This document shows, piece by piece, positions 20,053 to 28,188 of a DNA stretch of 64,000 nt. The position numbers were made by a program, and so were the translations under genes. The DNA is from Limnanthes douglasii subsp. nivea (taxonomy: Eukaryota; Streptophyta; Magnoliopsida; Brassicales; Limnanthaceae). The notes below the pieces were generated by a model. It saw nothing but the letters and a program-made list of their open reading frames with translations. It was not told the origin of the DNA and did not search any database. Within the stretch, counting starts at the first letter, position 1. Each line of letters starts with the position of its first letter. The stretch spans positions 163,424,813-163,488,812 of the forward strand of contig JAUPFV010000002.1 in the NCBI GenBank assembly GCA_036936605.1. The letters run 5' to 3'.

Positions 20053-21356
20053 GCTATTTCGGGCCGATTATCCAGCTCTTTCCTCTTTATGATGGATGGG
20101 TTTTCTTGTTCGGTTATCCAGGGGTAACTGTGTGAGCAAGAGGCCGACGCTAGAGAGTCGGCTACCATATTTTCTGTTCTTGGGACATGTTCATATGTAA
20201 CCTTAGCGAACGACGCGGCTATCACCCTTAATGCGGCTAAGTACTGAACCAAATGCTCTTTTCTAGCTTTCGAGGCTTGATTTATCAGAAGTTGAGAATC
20301 GCTAACGAGACATACATGTCTAGCTCCACATACCTCTGCTAGTCGTAAACCGGCCAGGGCGGCCTCATATTCGGCTTCGTTGTTAGAAGTAGGAAAACTA
20401 AATCGGATTGCCTGATGCATACTTATGCTCGTTGGGATGACTATCTGTAAGCCTGCTCCGCAGCCATTTACGTTCGACCCCCCGTCGGTGCGGATGGTCC
20501 ACTCATTTTGTTCGACTTCTCCAGACGGTGGGTCTTGGTCTGGGTAGTCGGAATGGAATTCCACTATGAAATCAGCCATAACTTGGCCTTTAATGGCCGT
20601 CCGTGGCTCAAAATTGATGTCGAAATCGCCCAACTCGACCAACCATTTGGACATCCTTCCTGACATGTCCGGGCGCTGAAGAACGTACTTGAGTGGAAAC
20701 GAGGTGCAGACGACAATGGGGTGCACTTGGAAATATGGCCGTATTTTTCGCGCCGCGGTTATCAATGCCAAGGCCATTTTCTCCAGCCTTAGATACCGCG
20801 TTTTTGCGTCCAGTAAGCTTTTGCTCACGAAATATACCGCTTTAGGGGCCGCTCCCGACTCGCTGATCAATGCCGCACTCACTGCAAAATCTGAAACTGC
20901 TATGTAAAGGAAAAGAGTCTCGCCTGTCAGAGGCTTGGTTAGAAGGTTTGGGGATGATAGATAAGTCTTGATTCTTAAAAAGGTCGCGTTACAATCCGAT
21001 GTCCAAACAAAAAATTTGGCATTTCTCAGGACATGAAAAAACGCAGCGCATTTGTCAGATGAACGAGAGATAAACCGATTTAAATCCGCCAGACGCCCGG
21101 TTAATAACTGGACTTCTTTGATATTCTTAGGCGGAGTCATGTCGGTCAAAGCTTGGAGTTGAGTCGGGTCGGCCTCAATCCCCTTTTCGCTAACAAAGAA
21201 CCCTAGGAATTTGCCCGACCTTACCCCGAAGGAACATTTTTCCGAGTTGAGCTTGAGATTTATACCCCTGAGGTTGTCAAAAGTTTCTTTCAAATCGGCG
21301 AGATGCTCCTCGTCCGTGCCGCTCTTTACTAACATGTCGTCGATGTAGACTTCCAT
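19878..21356 (-). CDS. Tat-B duplicate: RT end, RNase H, archaeal RNase H (492 codons open)
   Basis: One uninterrupted frame. It begins MEVYIDDMLVKSGTDEEHLA (RT catalytic loop), then RSGKFLGFFVSEKGIEADPT, connection NIKEVQLLTGRLADLNRFIS, RNase H (LYIAVSDFAVSAALISES, YFVSKSLLDAKTRYLRLEKM), then the second RNase H EWTIRTDGGSNVNGCGAGLQ with FPTSNNEAEYEAALAGLRLA and CLVSDSQLLINQ, and HVPRTENMVADSLASAS. Asp, Glu and Asp residues of the second enzyme are present. The longest intact pol stretch of the Tat-B group here, yet isolated from a complete element. Confidence 0.85.
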   Translation of the reverse strand: MEVYIDDMLVKSGTDEEHLADLKETFDNLRGINLKLNSEKCSFGVRSGKFLGFFVSEKGIEADPTQLQALTDMTPPKNIKEVQLLTGRLADLNRFISRSSDKCAAFFHVLRNAKFFVWTSDCNATFLRIKTYLSSPNLLTKPLTGETLFLYIAVSDFAVSAALISESGAAPKAVYFVSKSLLDAKTRYLRLEKMALALITAARKIRPYFQVHPIVVCTSFPLKYVLQRPDMSGRMSKWLVELGDFDINFEPRTAIKGQVMADFIVEFHSDYPDQDPPSGEVEQNEWTIRTDGGSNVNGCGAGLQIVIPTSISMHQAIRFSFPTSNNEAEYEAALAGLRLAEVCGARHVCLVSDSQLLINQASKARKEHLVQYLAALRVIAASFAKVTYEHVPRTENMVADSLASASCSHSYPWITEQENPSIIKRKELDNRPEIACQVSSITILDWRRDIVAFLAEGLLSAIARRPERCATKPEATFCWATYYTKRHSAGPY

Positions 21357-21410
21357 ATTCAGCCCTATCTAACAATCGAAGGTTTTGTTAACCAACTTCT
21401 GATAAGTTGT

Positions 21411-22058
21411 TCAAGCGTTTTTTAGTCCGAACGACATGAGTTTGTAGCAATACAAGCCTCGGCCTGTTATGAACGTCGTGCTTTCCTGATCCGCTGGGTG
21501 CAACTTGATCTGGTTGTAGCCCGCGTACGCGTCCATGAATGACAACAGTCTATTTCCTGATGTCGAGTCCACCAACTGATCGATCCTCGGCATTGGGAAG
21601 GGATCCTTCGGGCACGCCCGATGGAGGTCGGTAAAGTCCACACACATCCTCCACTTCCCGTTTTTCTTTTTTACCAGGACCGGGTTGGATGTCCAGACCG
21701 GACAACTCGACTCCTTAATGTGTTCGACGCTGATCATTCTTTCGACTTCGAGCAAAATGATTTCTGCCTTTTCTGGGGAAAAGGCTCGACGCTTTTGTGA
21801 GATGGGTCTGACATTTTTGTTGATAGTTAGCTTGTGAATCACATGATTCTCTGGGACTCCTGTCACGTCCGTCGAACACCATGCGAACAAAACTAAATTC
21901 CATTGTTGTAAAGATAACAACTGTTTCCTGAAGGCTGGTGACAGCCGAATTCTGATCTGCAAGGCTTTCCTTTCGGTGAATGGGTATTTCTCACATTCTT
22001 CATCGGTGGTTAAAAAACCGGGAGCTTCCCTAGGATCATCAACGGGTAATGACCCCAA
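21411..22058 (-). CDS. Tat-B duplicate: RT fingers and palm (215 codons open)
   Basis: Reads from the protease-RT linker (GSLPVDDPREAPGFLTTDEE) through VLFAWCSTDVTGVPENHVIH, SQKRRAFSPEKAEIILLEVE, SCPVWTSNPVLVKKKNGKWR, FPMPRIDQLVDSTSGNRLLS and MDAYAGYNQIKLHPADQEST, ending at LKNA near 21411 where a substitution makes a stop before the YIDD block. Unlike the main copy it has no 13-bp deletion in the palm. Confidence 0.85.
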   Translation of the reverse strand: MGSLPVDDPREAPGFLTTDEECEKYPFTERKALQIRIRLSPAFRKQLLSLQQWNLVLFAWCSTDVTGVPENHVIHKLTINKNVRPISQKRRAFSPEKAEIILLEVERMISVEHIKESSCPVWTSNPVLVKKKNGKWRMCVDFTDLHRACPKDPFPMPRIDQLVDSTSGNRLLSFMDAYAGYNQIKLHPADQESTTFITGRGLYCYKLMSFGLKNA

Positions 22059-22149
22059 AGGAAGCCCCTTTAATTGCTAGTCCTGCGCTTGTGCCATCTC
22101 TTGATCCTTTTTGGGTGCCAAAGCCGCTCAGTAACACTCCCGCGCCGCT

Positions 22150-23425
22150 TTATGGCTGCTCCGGACTATGCCCACGTTGTTTCTGACCACGTATTTCAAA
22201 CATTGATGAACTGCGGATGATACCGCTTGCATTCGTGATAACCATGATCTGCCAAAAATAGCATTGTGAGAAGCCGACGTCCACCACCACAAATAAGATT
22301 GTGACCTCTTTCTTGAACGGTCTGCGGCCTAGCTGAACGATACCCTCGAACTCACCAACCACGTCTGCTGCCGAACCCGTAAACCCCACGATAGTTCGGT
22401 CGGACCGCATAATGACCGGAGGAGTCCTCAATTTCGCGAAGGTGGATGCGAAGATTATATTGGCTGAGCTGCCGGTATCTACCAGAATACGCCGGACCTC
22501 TTCCCCCGCAATGGCCGCCCCGATAACGATGACGTCTTCATGAGGGCCAGCTATATCTCTCATATCGCCGTCGTCAAAATATAGGATCGGTGAAGGGATA
22601 CCTTTTGAGTGGGGATACGGTCGGGCTTCTAACTGGGTAGCCAGATTCACGATATGCCGTTTTCTAGAGGAGTGTGTGGTGCCTGCCATAGAATCTCCAC
22701 CGAAAATAGTCAATGATTCAAAAATTTTACAAAGGTTTCTTACATTCCCAATACTTCCCGCAACTCCTTCTTCAATCATCCCAATGATGTGGCGGTTGGC
22801 CTCCGGGTCGAGGTATTCGATCGAAACATCAAACAGGTCGGTGACTTCGGAAATGGTCATGGTGGTTTCGGACTTTGGTATCGTTACGACCTCTCTCGAA
22901 GTGGTACCCGGTTGAGCTTTCTTTTTCACGTACTCTAGGAGGTTCCCGTGCTCTATCAACATCTGTATCTCCTTTTTTAGGGCAATGCAATCCTTAGTAT
23001 CGTGTCCCACGTCTTCGTGGTAGTGACAGTACCGGTTGTTCCTCTGCTCCCGAGGCGTTGGTATAGGGAAAGGCCTCCGATACATCCCACTTTTCTTAGT
23101 CTTTTCGTAGATCGAAGACACGCATTCCGTCAAGTCAGCGAAGTAAGCGGGCCGGATCCACTTGTTAGACATGGGTCGCAAAATTAGTTGATTCGTCTGC
23201 CTTGTTTTTTGGCTCGGGGGGGCCGAAGGCTTGATTGACAAGGATTGGGTTGGTGGTATCGTGTTGATTGGTTGTGCTTGCTGAGCGTAGCTGAATTGAG
23301 CCCCGTGTTTTATTACGACCGAGGCTTGCGCGCTCTGCTGAATTTGCACTGCCAGTTCGGACGCCTCGGTCTCTTCTATTAGTATCTGTTTTTCTATTTG
23401 GGCCAGAAGGGCGGAAAAAGTAAAC
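22150..23425 (-). pseudogene. Tat-B duplicate: C-terminal gag and protease
   Basis: A 399-codon open frame (22150-23349) starts in the Gln-rich linker, passes the zinc-binding NRYCHYHEDVGHDTKDC, then the protease region with DVIVIGAAIAGEEVRRILVD and an intact DTGSSANIIFAS active site near 22450-22490, VIMRSDRTIVGFTGSAADVV and a decaying end near 22200. The upstream 76 bp to 23425 is the truncated gag core. Fusion of gag and protease in one frame is usual for Tat elements. Confidence 0.82.
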
Positions 23426-23629
23426 TCTTTTTTCGTCTAACGCCCGCTCTCTCTCAGCGTTCAACCTGGCAATATCTTCCATCAGCTGTCTCCTGGTCAT
23501 GATAAGGGTCGAACGTTTGTCCCGACCCTGGGCGTAATGCTCCCGACCCGGGGCTTCTTCGCCTTTAGATAATGAAACGGTTCGGGCCACTTCTCGCCCG
23601 ACCCTCTCTCCGACAATTTCGTCATTCAT
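23426..23629 (-). pseudogene. Tat-B gag N-terminal piece
   Basis: The ATG at 23629 is about 57 bases after the primer site and gives NDEIVGERVGREVARTVSLS, then a short coiled-coil-like LMEDIARLNAERERALDEK. At 23426 the frame is cut by the inserted 3.9-kb segment; the natural continuation (DPLIDDRDKGDPTPG) is found at 19507 and below. Confidence 0.75.
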
Positions 23630-23685
23630 TCTTTAAGATTAGATCGCGATTTCAAAGAAAAAGATTCCTTTTTGGTATCACGGAT

Positions 23686-23702
23686 TCCCACAGACGGCGC
23701 CA
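23686..23702 (-). other. Tat-B primer-binding site
   Basis: On the minus strand TGGCGCCGTCTGTGGGA follows the LTR end after one T. The first nine bases fit a tRNA 3' end ending ...ACGGCGCCA (tRNA-Asp type); this TGGCGCCGTCTGTGGG form is common in Tat-type plant elements. Confidence 0.75.
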
Positions 23703-23703
23703 A

Positions 23704-24029
23704 TGATGAGAGAATAAATGACTATGAAGGATGTTGGTTCTTGGACCTGATTTGACTAGAGCACAAATGTAGAAAGAGAATGTAGAAAGAGAATATTATA
23801 TTAAGAATGTCCCACCTACCAAGAATAATGGGTCGCCTTTTATAGTAGAGAAGGGTGGACCCATTAATGTCCTTGGTGAGCTTGTTTTATTTCTGTTTTA
23901 GTCCTTCACAAAGTACCTTCTTTACAAATTATCCTCTAATAAAAGATAAATACAAGTATAGACATATTAGTTTCCTTCTATTTACAATTGACTCCTTAAT
24001 ATCAACACCGGCGGATTACTCCCTTATCA
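23704..24029 (-). repeat. Tat-B 5' LTR, 326 bp
   Basis: Minus strand TGATAAGGGAG... to ...CTCTCATCA. It contains a good TATA box (CTATAAAAGG on minus, 23836-23845). Its outer edge at 24029 is followed by AGAATATCAAAGGCC, the inside of a CRM-family LTR, so Tat-B landed in the 5' LTR of CRM-X; AGAAT would be the target duplication, whose other copy is lost with the 3' LTR. Confidence 0.85.
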
Positions 24030-24180
24030 AGAATATCAAAGGCCTTTCCACAACCTTAATGTTACATAATCCACATCCTTTGATCCTTAAATCCTTTTGG
24101 GTTCCTGGTTGCAAAATTATCCCTATCCGATTTCAGAGTGCCGATTCTAGGAGGATCATATCAAGTGGTATCAAAGCAGC
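24030..24180 (+). repeat. CRM-X 5' LTR remnant and primer-binding site
   Basis: 134 bp of LTR end (GAATATCAAAGGCC to GGATCATATCA at 24163), then AG and TGGTATCAAAGC (24166-24177), one base off the iMet primer site TGGTATCAGAGC used by the family. The rest of the LTR was removed or separated by Tat-B. Confidence 0.85.
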
Positions 24181-24299
24181 TATCTGAAAGTTAGGTATTT
24201 TATTTTTCATTAATTGTTCATATACTTTATATTTTCACTATGTTTGTGATTATTTGAGTGTTTAGTGTGATGATTGTATTTTAAATCACAAAATTCTGA

Positions 24300-24488
24300 T
24301 TTTTTTTTCGAAGGGAACCCGCAGCCGCTACTCAGAGTGCAATGAGTGGGCACAGGGTAAACCCTCAGTCTGACGCGATAGCCTGCAAACCAACGCCAGA
24401 AGGTAAACCACATAAAGTAACAGGCTCAGCCGAGAAAGTGTATGTAGAGGGACTCGAACTGATGACCTTTTGGTCATAAGAATGCCAT
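24300..24488 (-). mobile_element. tRNA-derived SINE (copy 2) in CRM-X leader
   Basis: Reverse-oriented copy of the SINE at 11073: T run at 24300-24308, shared body (GGTTTACCTTCTGGCGTTGG and CAGGCTATCGCGTCAGACTG on minus), and a good box B AGTTCGAGTCC on the minus strand (24450-24460). Box A is missing. Against the leader of CRM-V (48780-48830), about 16 bp of target (CTGTTTCACCCTAGTT) are absent at its 5' side, so the insertion or a later deletion removed the SINE head and adjacent DNA; no target duplication is visible. Confidence 0.8.
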
Positions 24489-24636
24489 AGTTGTTTGAAT
24501 TTTAAAATCTGTATAAAATCGTTTTTTGGTACTCTTGTGGAATTTATCTCTTCATATTCATAGGAAACAAATTTAGATATGTTCAAGGGTTTTAAAGAAA
24601 TTTAAGGAAGATTTGTTTTTACATTTATATAATAGG

Positions 24637-24973
24637 ATGTCTAATCTAAATGATGCAAAACACAATAACTTCAACAACGATAAGTTTCTAATTGAGGCTA
24701 TGACAAAGTTAATAGACACCAAGTTAGATACCTTTCGCCAAGAGCTTCAATAAACCACTAATCAAAACCAAAACCGTTCACGACAAAGCAATCGAAGAAG
24801 AAACTGTGAACAACCAAAATTATTTAGAAATGAAGCAGCTAATGATTATTATGAACACAAAATAGTGAGAGAAGGCACCATAGACGTGCAAGAGAGGCAA
24901 CGAACATATACAAGACAATGTTGAAGGTCTCAAGATTAATATTCCACCATTCATAGGAAAAATGATCTAGATG
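24637..24973 (+). pseudogene. CRM-X gag N-terminal part
   Basis: Starts ATGTCTAATCTAAATGATGC, matching the family gag start (MSNSND). Early stop: the TCA serine codon after EELQ is TAA near 24750. It continues with decayed copies of the RNRSRQ and Arg-rich region to GATCTAGATG at 24973, where CRM-Y is inserted. Confidence 0.8.
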
Positions 24974-25843
24974 TGATAAACTCCTCCTAGAATTGGCACT
25001 CTGAAATGGGATAGGGATAACTTAGCGACCAGGAACACAAAAGGATTCAAGGATCAAAGGATGTGGATTGATAGGTCACACAAAGGTTGTGGAAAGGCCT
25101 TTGATATTCCAACTGATCTTCCTTTGGATATGATGCACCAAATGAAGAACAGGTTTTCTTGTGGATATTACACACCAACAAGAGAAGAGTAAAACTTAAG
25201 AAGTTTTTTTAGAATCAAAGATAGTCTAACCATTAGAATTCTGAGTACATAGTTTTTATAGGAGAAAGAACTAGCCTTGAACACAATTAAGGCTGTTCTT
25301 GGAAACATAATTCATGCCTCCAAAACAATTAAGGCTTTTCTTGGAAACAAAATGCTTTAATATTGAAAATACAAAGTATTAATGATATGAGCTGGAAATC
25401 AGACCCTTCCCTCCTCCAAGGACGTGGCTTTGGTGTAGATGGGCCTTGGGCTTTTATTTCAACAAATGGGCAATGGTGAAGTGAAACAATTGCCTCATTA
25501 AAAACCTTGTCAAGAAAACCCATCGGGACAAAACTTGAACAAGGGAAAAAGAGTACAATCAAGACACTTTCTCATTTGTTGAAATCAATTAGCTTGAATC
25601 AAGACCAAAGTGGTTTGACAAACTTTTCCACCATACTTGCTGTTTTGATCACGTGGATTCTCTAGTTGATTAAGCAATCCTCAAACAGCTTTGTTAAATT
25701 GTTTTGCTCTTGATCGAGTTGTTGGACCAGCCGGTAAAATAAGAATATCTTCAACTTCAAGCTCATCTTCTTTTTCAAGTTGTTCATCTGGTTCTTGCAC
25801 ATTTCCATGTTCTAAGCTCCTCGTGTCATCTAGGATCACATCA
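24974..25843 (-). repeat. CRM-Y 3' LTR
   Basis: 870 bp. On minus it begins TGATGTGATCCTAGATGACA and ends TTCTAGGAGGAGTTTATCA. It holds the last codons of the polyprotein at its start and a CTATAAAAAC TATA box about 290 bp from its end. Confidence 0.93.
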
Positions 25844-26400
25844 TCCTCTCCCACTTGAAAAGGATTTGACCTCAAATCCATTTCATCTGCGATAAAAGGA
25901 ACCAAATCAGAAACATTAAAGGTAGGACTCACTTTATACTTACCTCGTAGGTCAAGTTGATACGCATTATTGTTGATCTTTTTTGTTACTTCAAATGGTC
26001 CATCAATTTTAGGCATCAATTTTGACTTCCTCTCTTCTGGAAATCTTTCATTTCTTAAGTGCACCCATACTTGATCTCCAACCTCAAAAACTTTCTCACG
26101 TCTTCCCTTGTTTGCTTGTTTGACATATTGCTCAGTTTTCTTTTCTATGTTTTTCCTTGCATCAGCATGGATCTGTTTTACAAGTTCAGCTTTCTTTTTC
26201 CCATCTATGCTAGTTCTTTCACTCAAAGGCAAAGGAATTAGATCCAAAGGAGATATTGGGCTAAATCCATAAACAATTTGAAAAGGAGAGTAGTTAGAAG
26301 GAGAATGCATAGAATGATTGTATGCAAATTCAACATGCGCCAAACATTCTTCCCAAGTTTTCAAGTTCTTTTTAATTAATGCACGTAGAAGAGTGGGCAA
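25681..26400 (-). CDS. CRM-Y integrase C-terminal end running into the 3' LTR
   Basis: 240 codons: [100 protein letters not shown] and PFQVGEDD, then across the tract (25844-25856) into the [23 protein letters not shown], acidic [11 protein letters not shown] and [15 protein letters not shown]. The [18 protein letters not shown] block is the integrase C-terminal region; the GP(T)TR(S)RAKQ motif inside the LTR is characteristic of CRM-lineage elements, where it is thought to aid targeting to centromeric chromatin. Confidence 0.85.
   Translation of the reverse strand: MPTLLRALIKKNLKTWEECLAHVEFAYNHSMHSPSNYSPFQIVYGFSPISPLDLIPLPLSERTSIDGKKKAELVKQIHADARKNIEKKTEQYVKQANKGRREKVFEVGDQVWVHLRNERFPEERKSKLMPKIDGPFEVTKKINNNAYQLDLRGKYKVSPTFNVSDLVPFIADEMDLRSNPFQVGEDDVILDDTRSLEHGNVQEPDEQLEKEDELEVEDILILPAGPTTRSRAKQFNKAV
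25844..25856 (-). other. CRM-Y polypurine tract
   Basis: On minus AAGTGGGAGAGGA directly precedes the TG of the 3' LTR. It is also coding (QVGED), which is unusual and typical of this family. Confidence 0.85.
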
Positions 26401-26421
26401 AGTCCTATTTACTACTTCTGT

Positions 26422-27200
26422 TTATCCATCAGTTTGTGGGTGACAGGTAGTAGAAAATAAAAGCTTAGTCCCTAACTTAGACCACAAAGTTTTCCAAAAG
26501 TAACTTAGAAACTTAGTGTCCCTATCTGAAACTATCGTCCTAGGCATGCCATGCAAACGAACTATCTCTTTAAAGAACAGATTAGCAATGTGCAACGCAT
26601 CATCAGTTTTGTGACAAGCAACAAAGTGTGCCATTTTAGATAATCGATCAACAACCACAAAAATGGAATCCTTACCAGTTTTAATCCTATGCAATCCAAC
26701 TAAAAAGTCCATACATATATCATTCCAAGGATGCGTAGGAATAGTAAAGGAGTATACAACCCGTGTGATTGAACCTTAGATTTGGCTTGTTTGCAAGTAG
26801 CACATCTGTCATAGATTCTTTCAACATCCCTCCTCATATGTGGCCAATGGAAGTGATCCAACATTACCTTGAGAGTTATAGCTATTCCAAAATGTCCCAT
26901 TAAGCCTCCTCCATGGGCTTCTCTAACAAGTAAATCTCTCATGGAACAATTAGGCACACATAAACGTTTATCAAAGAATAAGAATCCTTCATGCTTATAG
27001 AACCGCCCTGAAGCAAACTTTGCACATGCTTGATACATCTTTCCATAATCAGAATCATTTTCATATAAACTCTTAAGATGATCAAATCCTAAAATCTTAG
27101 CTTCAAGAGTAGTGATTAAGGCATACCTTCGGGACAATGCATCAGCAACAATTTTTTCTTTTGCCTTGTTTGTATTTGATGACATATGGAAATGTCTCAA
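26422..27200 (-). pseudogene. CRM-Y integrase zinc finger and catalytic core
   Basis: 26700-27200 carries [66 protein letters not shown] finger. A frameshift near 26710 leads to 26422-26712: [35 protein letters not shown] and [20 protein letters not shown] (second Asp), ending TDG with a CAA-to-TAA stop just before the catalytic Glu region, which continues at 26400. Confidence 0.85.
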
Positions 27201-27429
27201 TAAATTCTATCCACCTTGCATTTCTTTTGTTAAGTTTTTGCTGACCTTTTAGGTGTTTGAGAGATTCATGGTCAGTGTGTATGACAAACTCCTTTGGCCA
27301 CAAGTAATGCTGCCATGTTTGCAAAGCTCGAACTAAGGCATACAACTCCTTGTCATAAGTAGGATAGTTTTGAGTAGCTCCTCCAAGCTTTTCACAAAAA
27401 TAAGATATGGGCTTTTTATCCTGCATCAA
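27142..27429 (-). pseudogene. CRM-Y RNase H
   Basis: [60 protein letters not shown] and [19 protein letters not shown]. Standard Ty3/gypsy RNase H, without the second RNase H of the Tat group. A frameshift in an A-rich run near 27150 separates it from integrase. Confidence 0.85.
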
Positions 27430-27435
27430 AACAGC

Positions 27436-28185
27436 TCAAATCCCAATTCCAGAAGCATCACATTCAATCTCAAAAGTTTTAAGAAAATCAGGTAATGTCA
27501 AGATAGGAGCATGAGTAAGCTTCTCTTTTAAGGATTGAAATGCTTCTTCTTGAGCTTGTTCCCACTTGAAACCAACGTCCTTCTTTATTATTTCAGTGAG
27601 TGGTGCAGCTAAGGTGCTGAAATCTTTGAAAAAATGCCTATAAAATCCTGTAAGGCCGTGGAAGCTTCTCACTTCTCCAGTTGTTTTTGGACTTGGCCAT
27701 TCGCGGATTTCCTTAACCTTTTCCTCATCCACCTTAATACCATCTGCACTTATAACAAAACCTAAAAAGACAAGATTATCGTTACAAAAAGTGCATTCTT
27801 CCTTCCTAAGTACACTTAAAATCAATTTTAGATGGTGAACATGTTCTTCTAAGCACTTGCTGTAAATTAAGATGTCATCAAAATATACTACAACAAAAAC
27901 TCCTATATAAGCCCTTAGAACATGATTCATTAACCGCATGAATGTACTAGGTGCATTAGTGAGCCCAAATGGCATTACTAACCATTCATATAGTCCATGC
28001 TTAGTTTTAAATGCAGTTTTCCACTCATCCCCTTCTTTCATCCTAATTTGGTGATAACCACTTTTAAGATCAATCTTAGAAAAAATGGTAGAACCATGCA
28101 ATTCATCTAACATATCATCTAATCTAGGTATAGGATGGCGATACTTTACTGTTATGTTGTTGATGGCTCTGCAATCAACACACAT
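27436..28185 (-). CDS. CRM-Y reverse transcriptase (249 codons open)
   Basis: [66 protein letters not shown], catalytic [12 protein letters not shown], then [40 protein letters not shown] and the start of RNase [13 protein letters not shown]. Fingers are cut off by a TGG-to-TGA stop (28186-28188) and the end by GGA-to-TGA (27433-27435). About ten codons are lost within the thumb relative to CRM-U ([10 protein letters not shown]). Confidence 0.88.
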   Translation of the reverse strand: MCVDCRAINNITVKYRHPIPRLDDMLDELHGSTIFSKIDLKSGYHQIRMKEGDEWKTAFKTKHGLYEWLVMPFGLTNAPSTFMRLMNHVLRAYIGVFVVVYFDDILIYSKCLEEHVHHLKLILSVLRKEECTFCNDNLVFLGFVISADGIKVDEEKVKEIREWPSPKTTGEVRSFHGLTGFYRHFFKDFSTLAAPLTEIIKKDVGFKWEQAQEEAFQSLKEKLTHAPILTLPDFLKTFEIECDASGIGI

Positions 28186-28188
28186 TCT

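Larger units (their letters stand above)
19508..23425 (-). repeat. 3.9-kb second gag-to-integrase segment inside Tat-B gag
   Basis: This segment is a direct copy of 13395-18518 without the miniature element (3918 against about 3902 bp after subtracting it). It starts in C-terminal gag (GTAAAC end at 23425, matching 18513-18518) and stops in the integrase (TCCTTAG at 19508, matching 13395). Both ends abut what should be one continuous gag: N-terminal gag at 23426 and middle gag at 19507, with a short T-rich overlap (CCTTTTC / CTTTTTTC). Copies differ by a few percent. Confidence 0.85.
11290..24029 (-). mobile_element. Tat-B, Ty3/gypsy Tat-type retrotransposon, rearranged
   Basis: Minus strand, from 5' LTR (23704-24029) through primer site, gag, protease, RT, RNase H, archaeal RNase H, integrase, 90-bp repeat array and an antisense gene that is cut at 11290. 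No 3' LTR is present. The coding region is interrupted by a 1.2-kb miniature LTR element (13858-15074), and a second 3.9-kb gag-to-integrase copy (19508-23425) sits inside gag. It is clearly more GC- and CpG-rich than the neighbouring elements, suggesting less decay by cytosine deamination. Confidence 0.85.
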
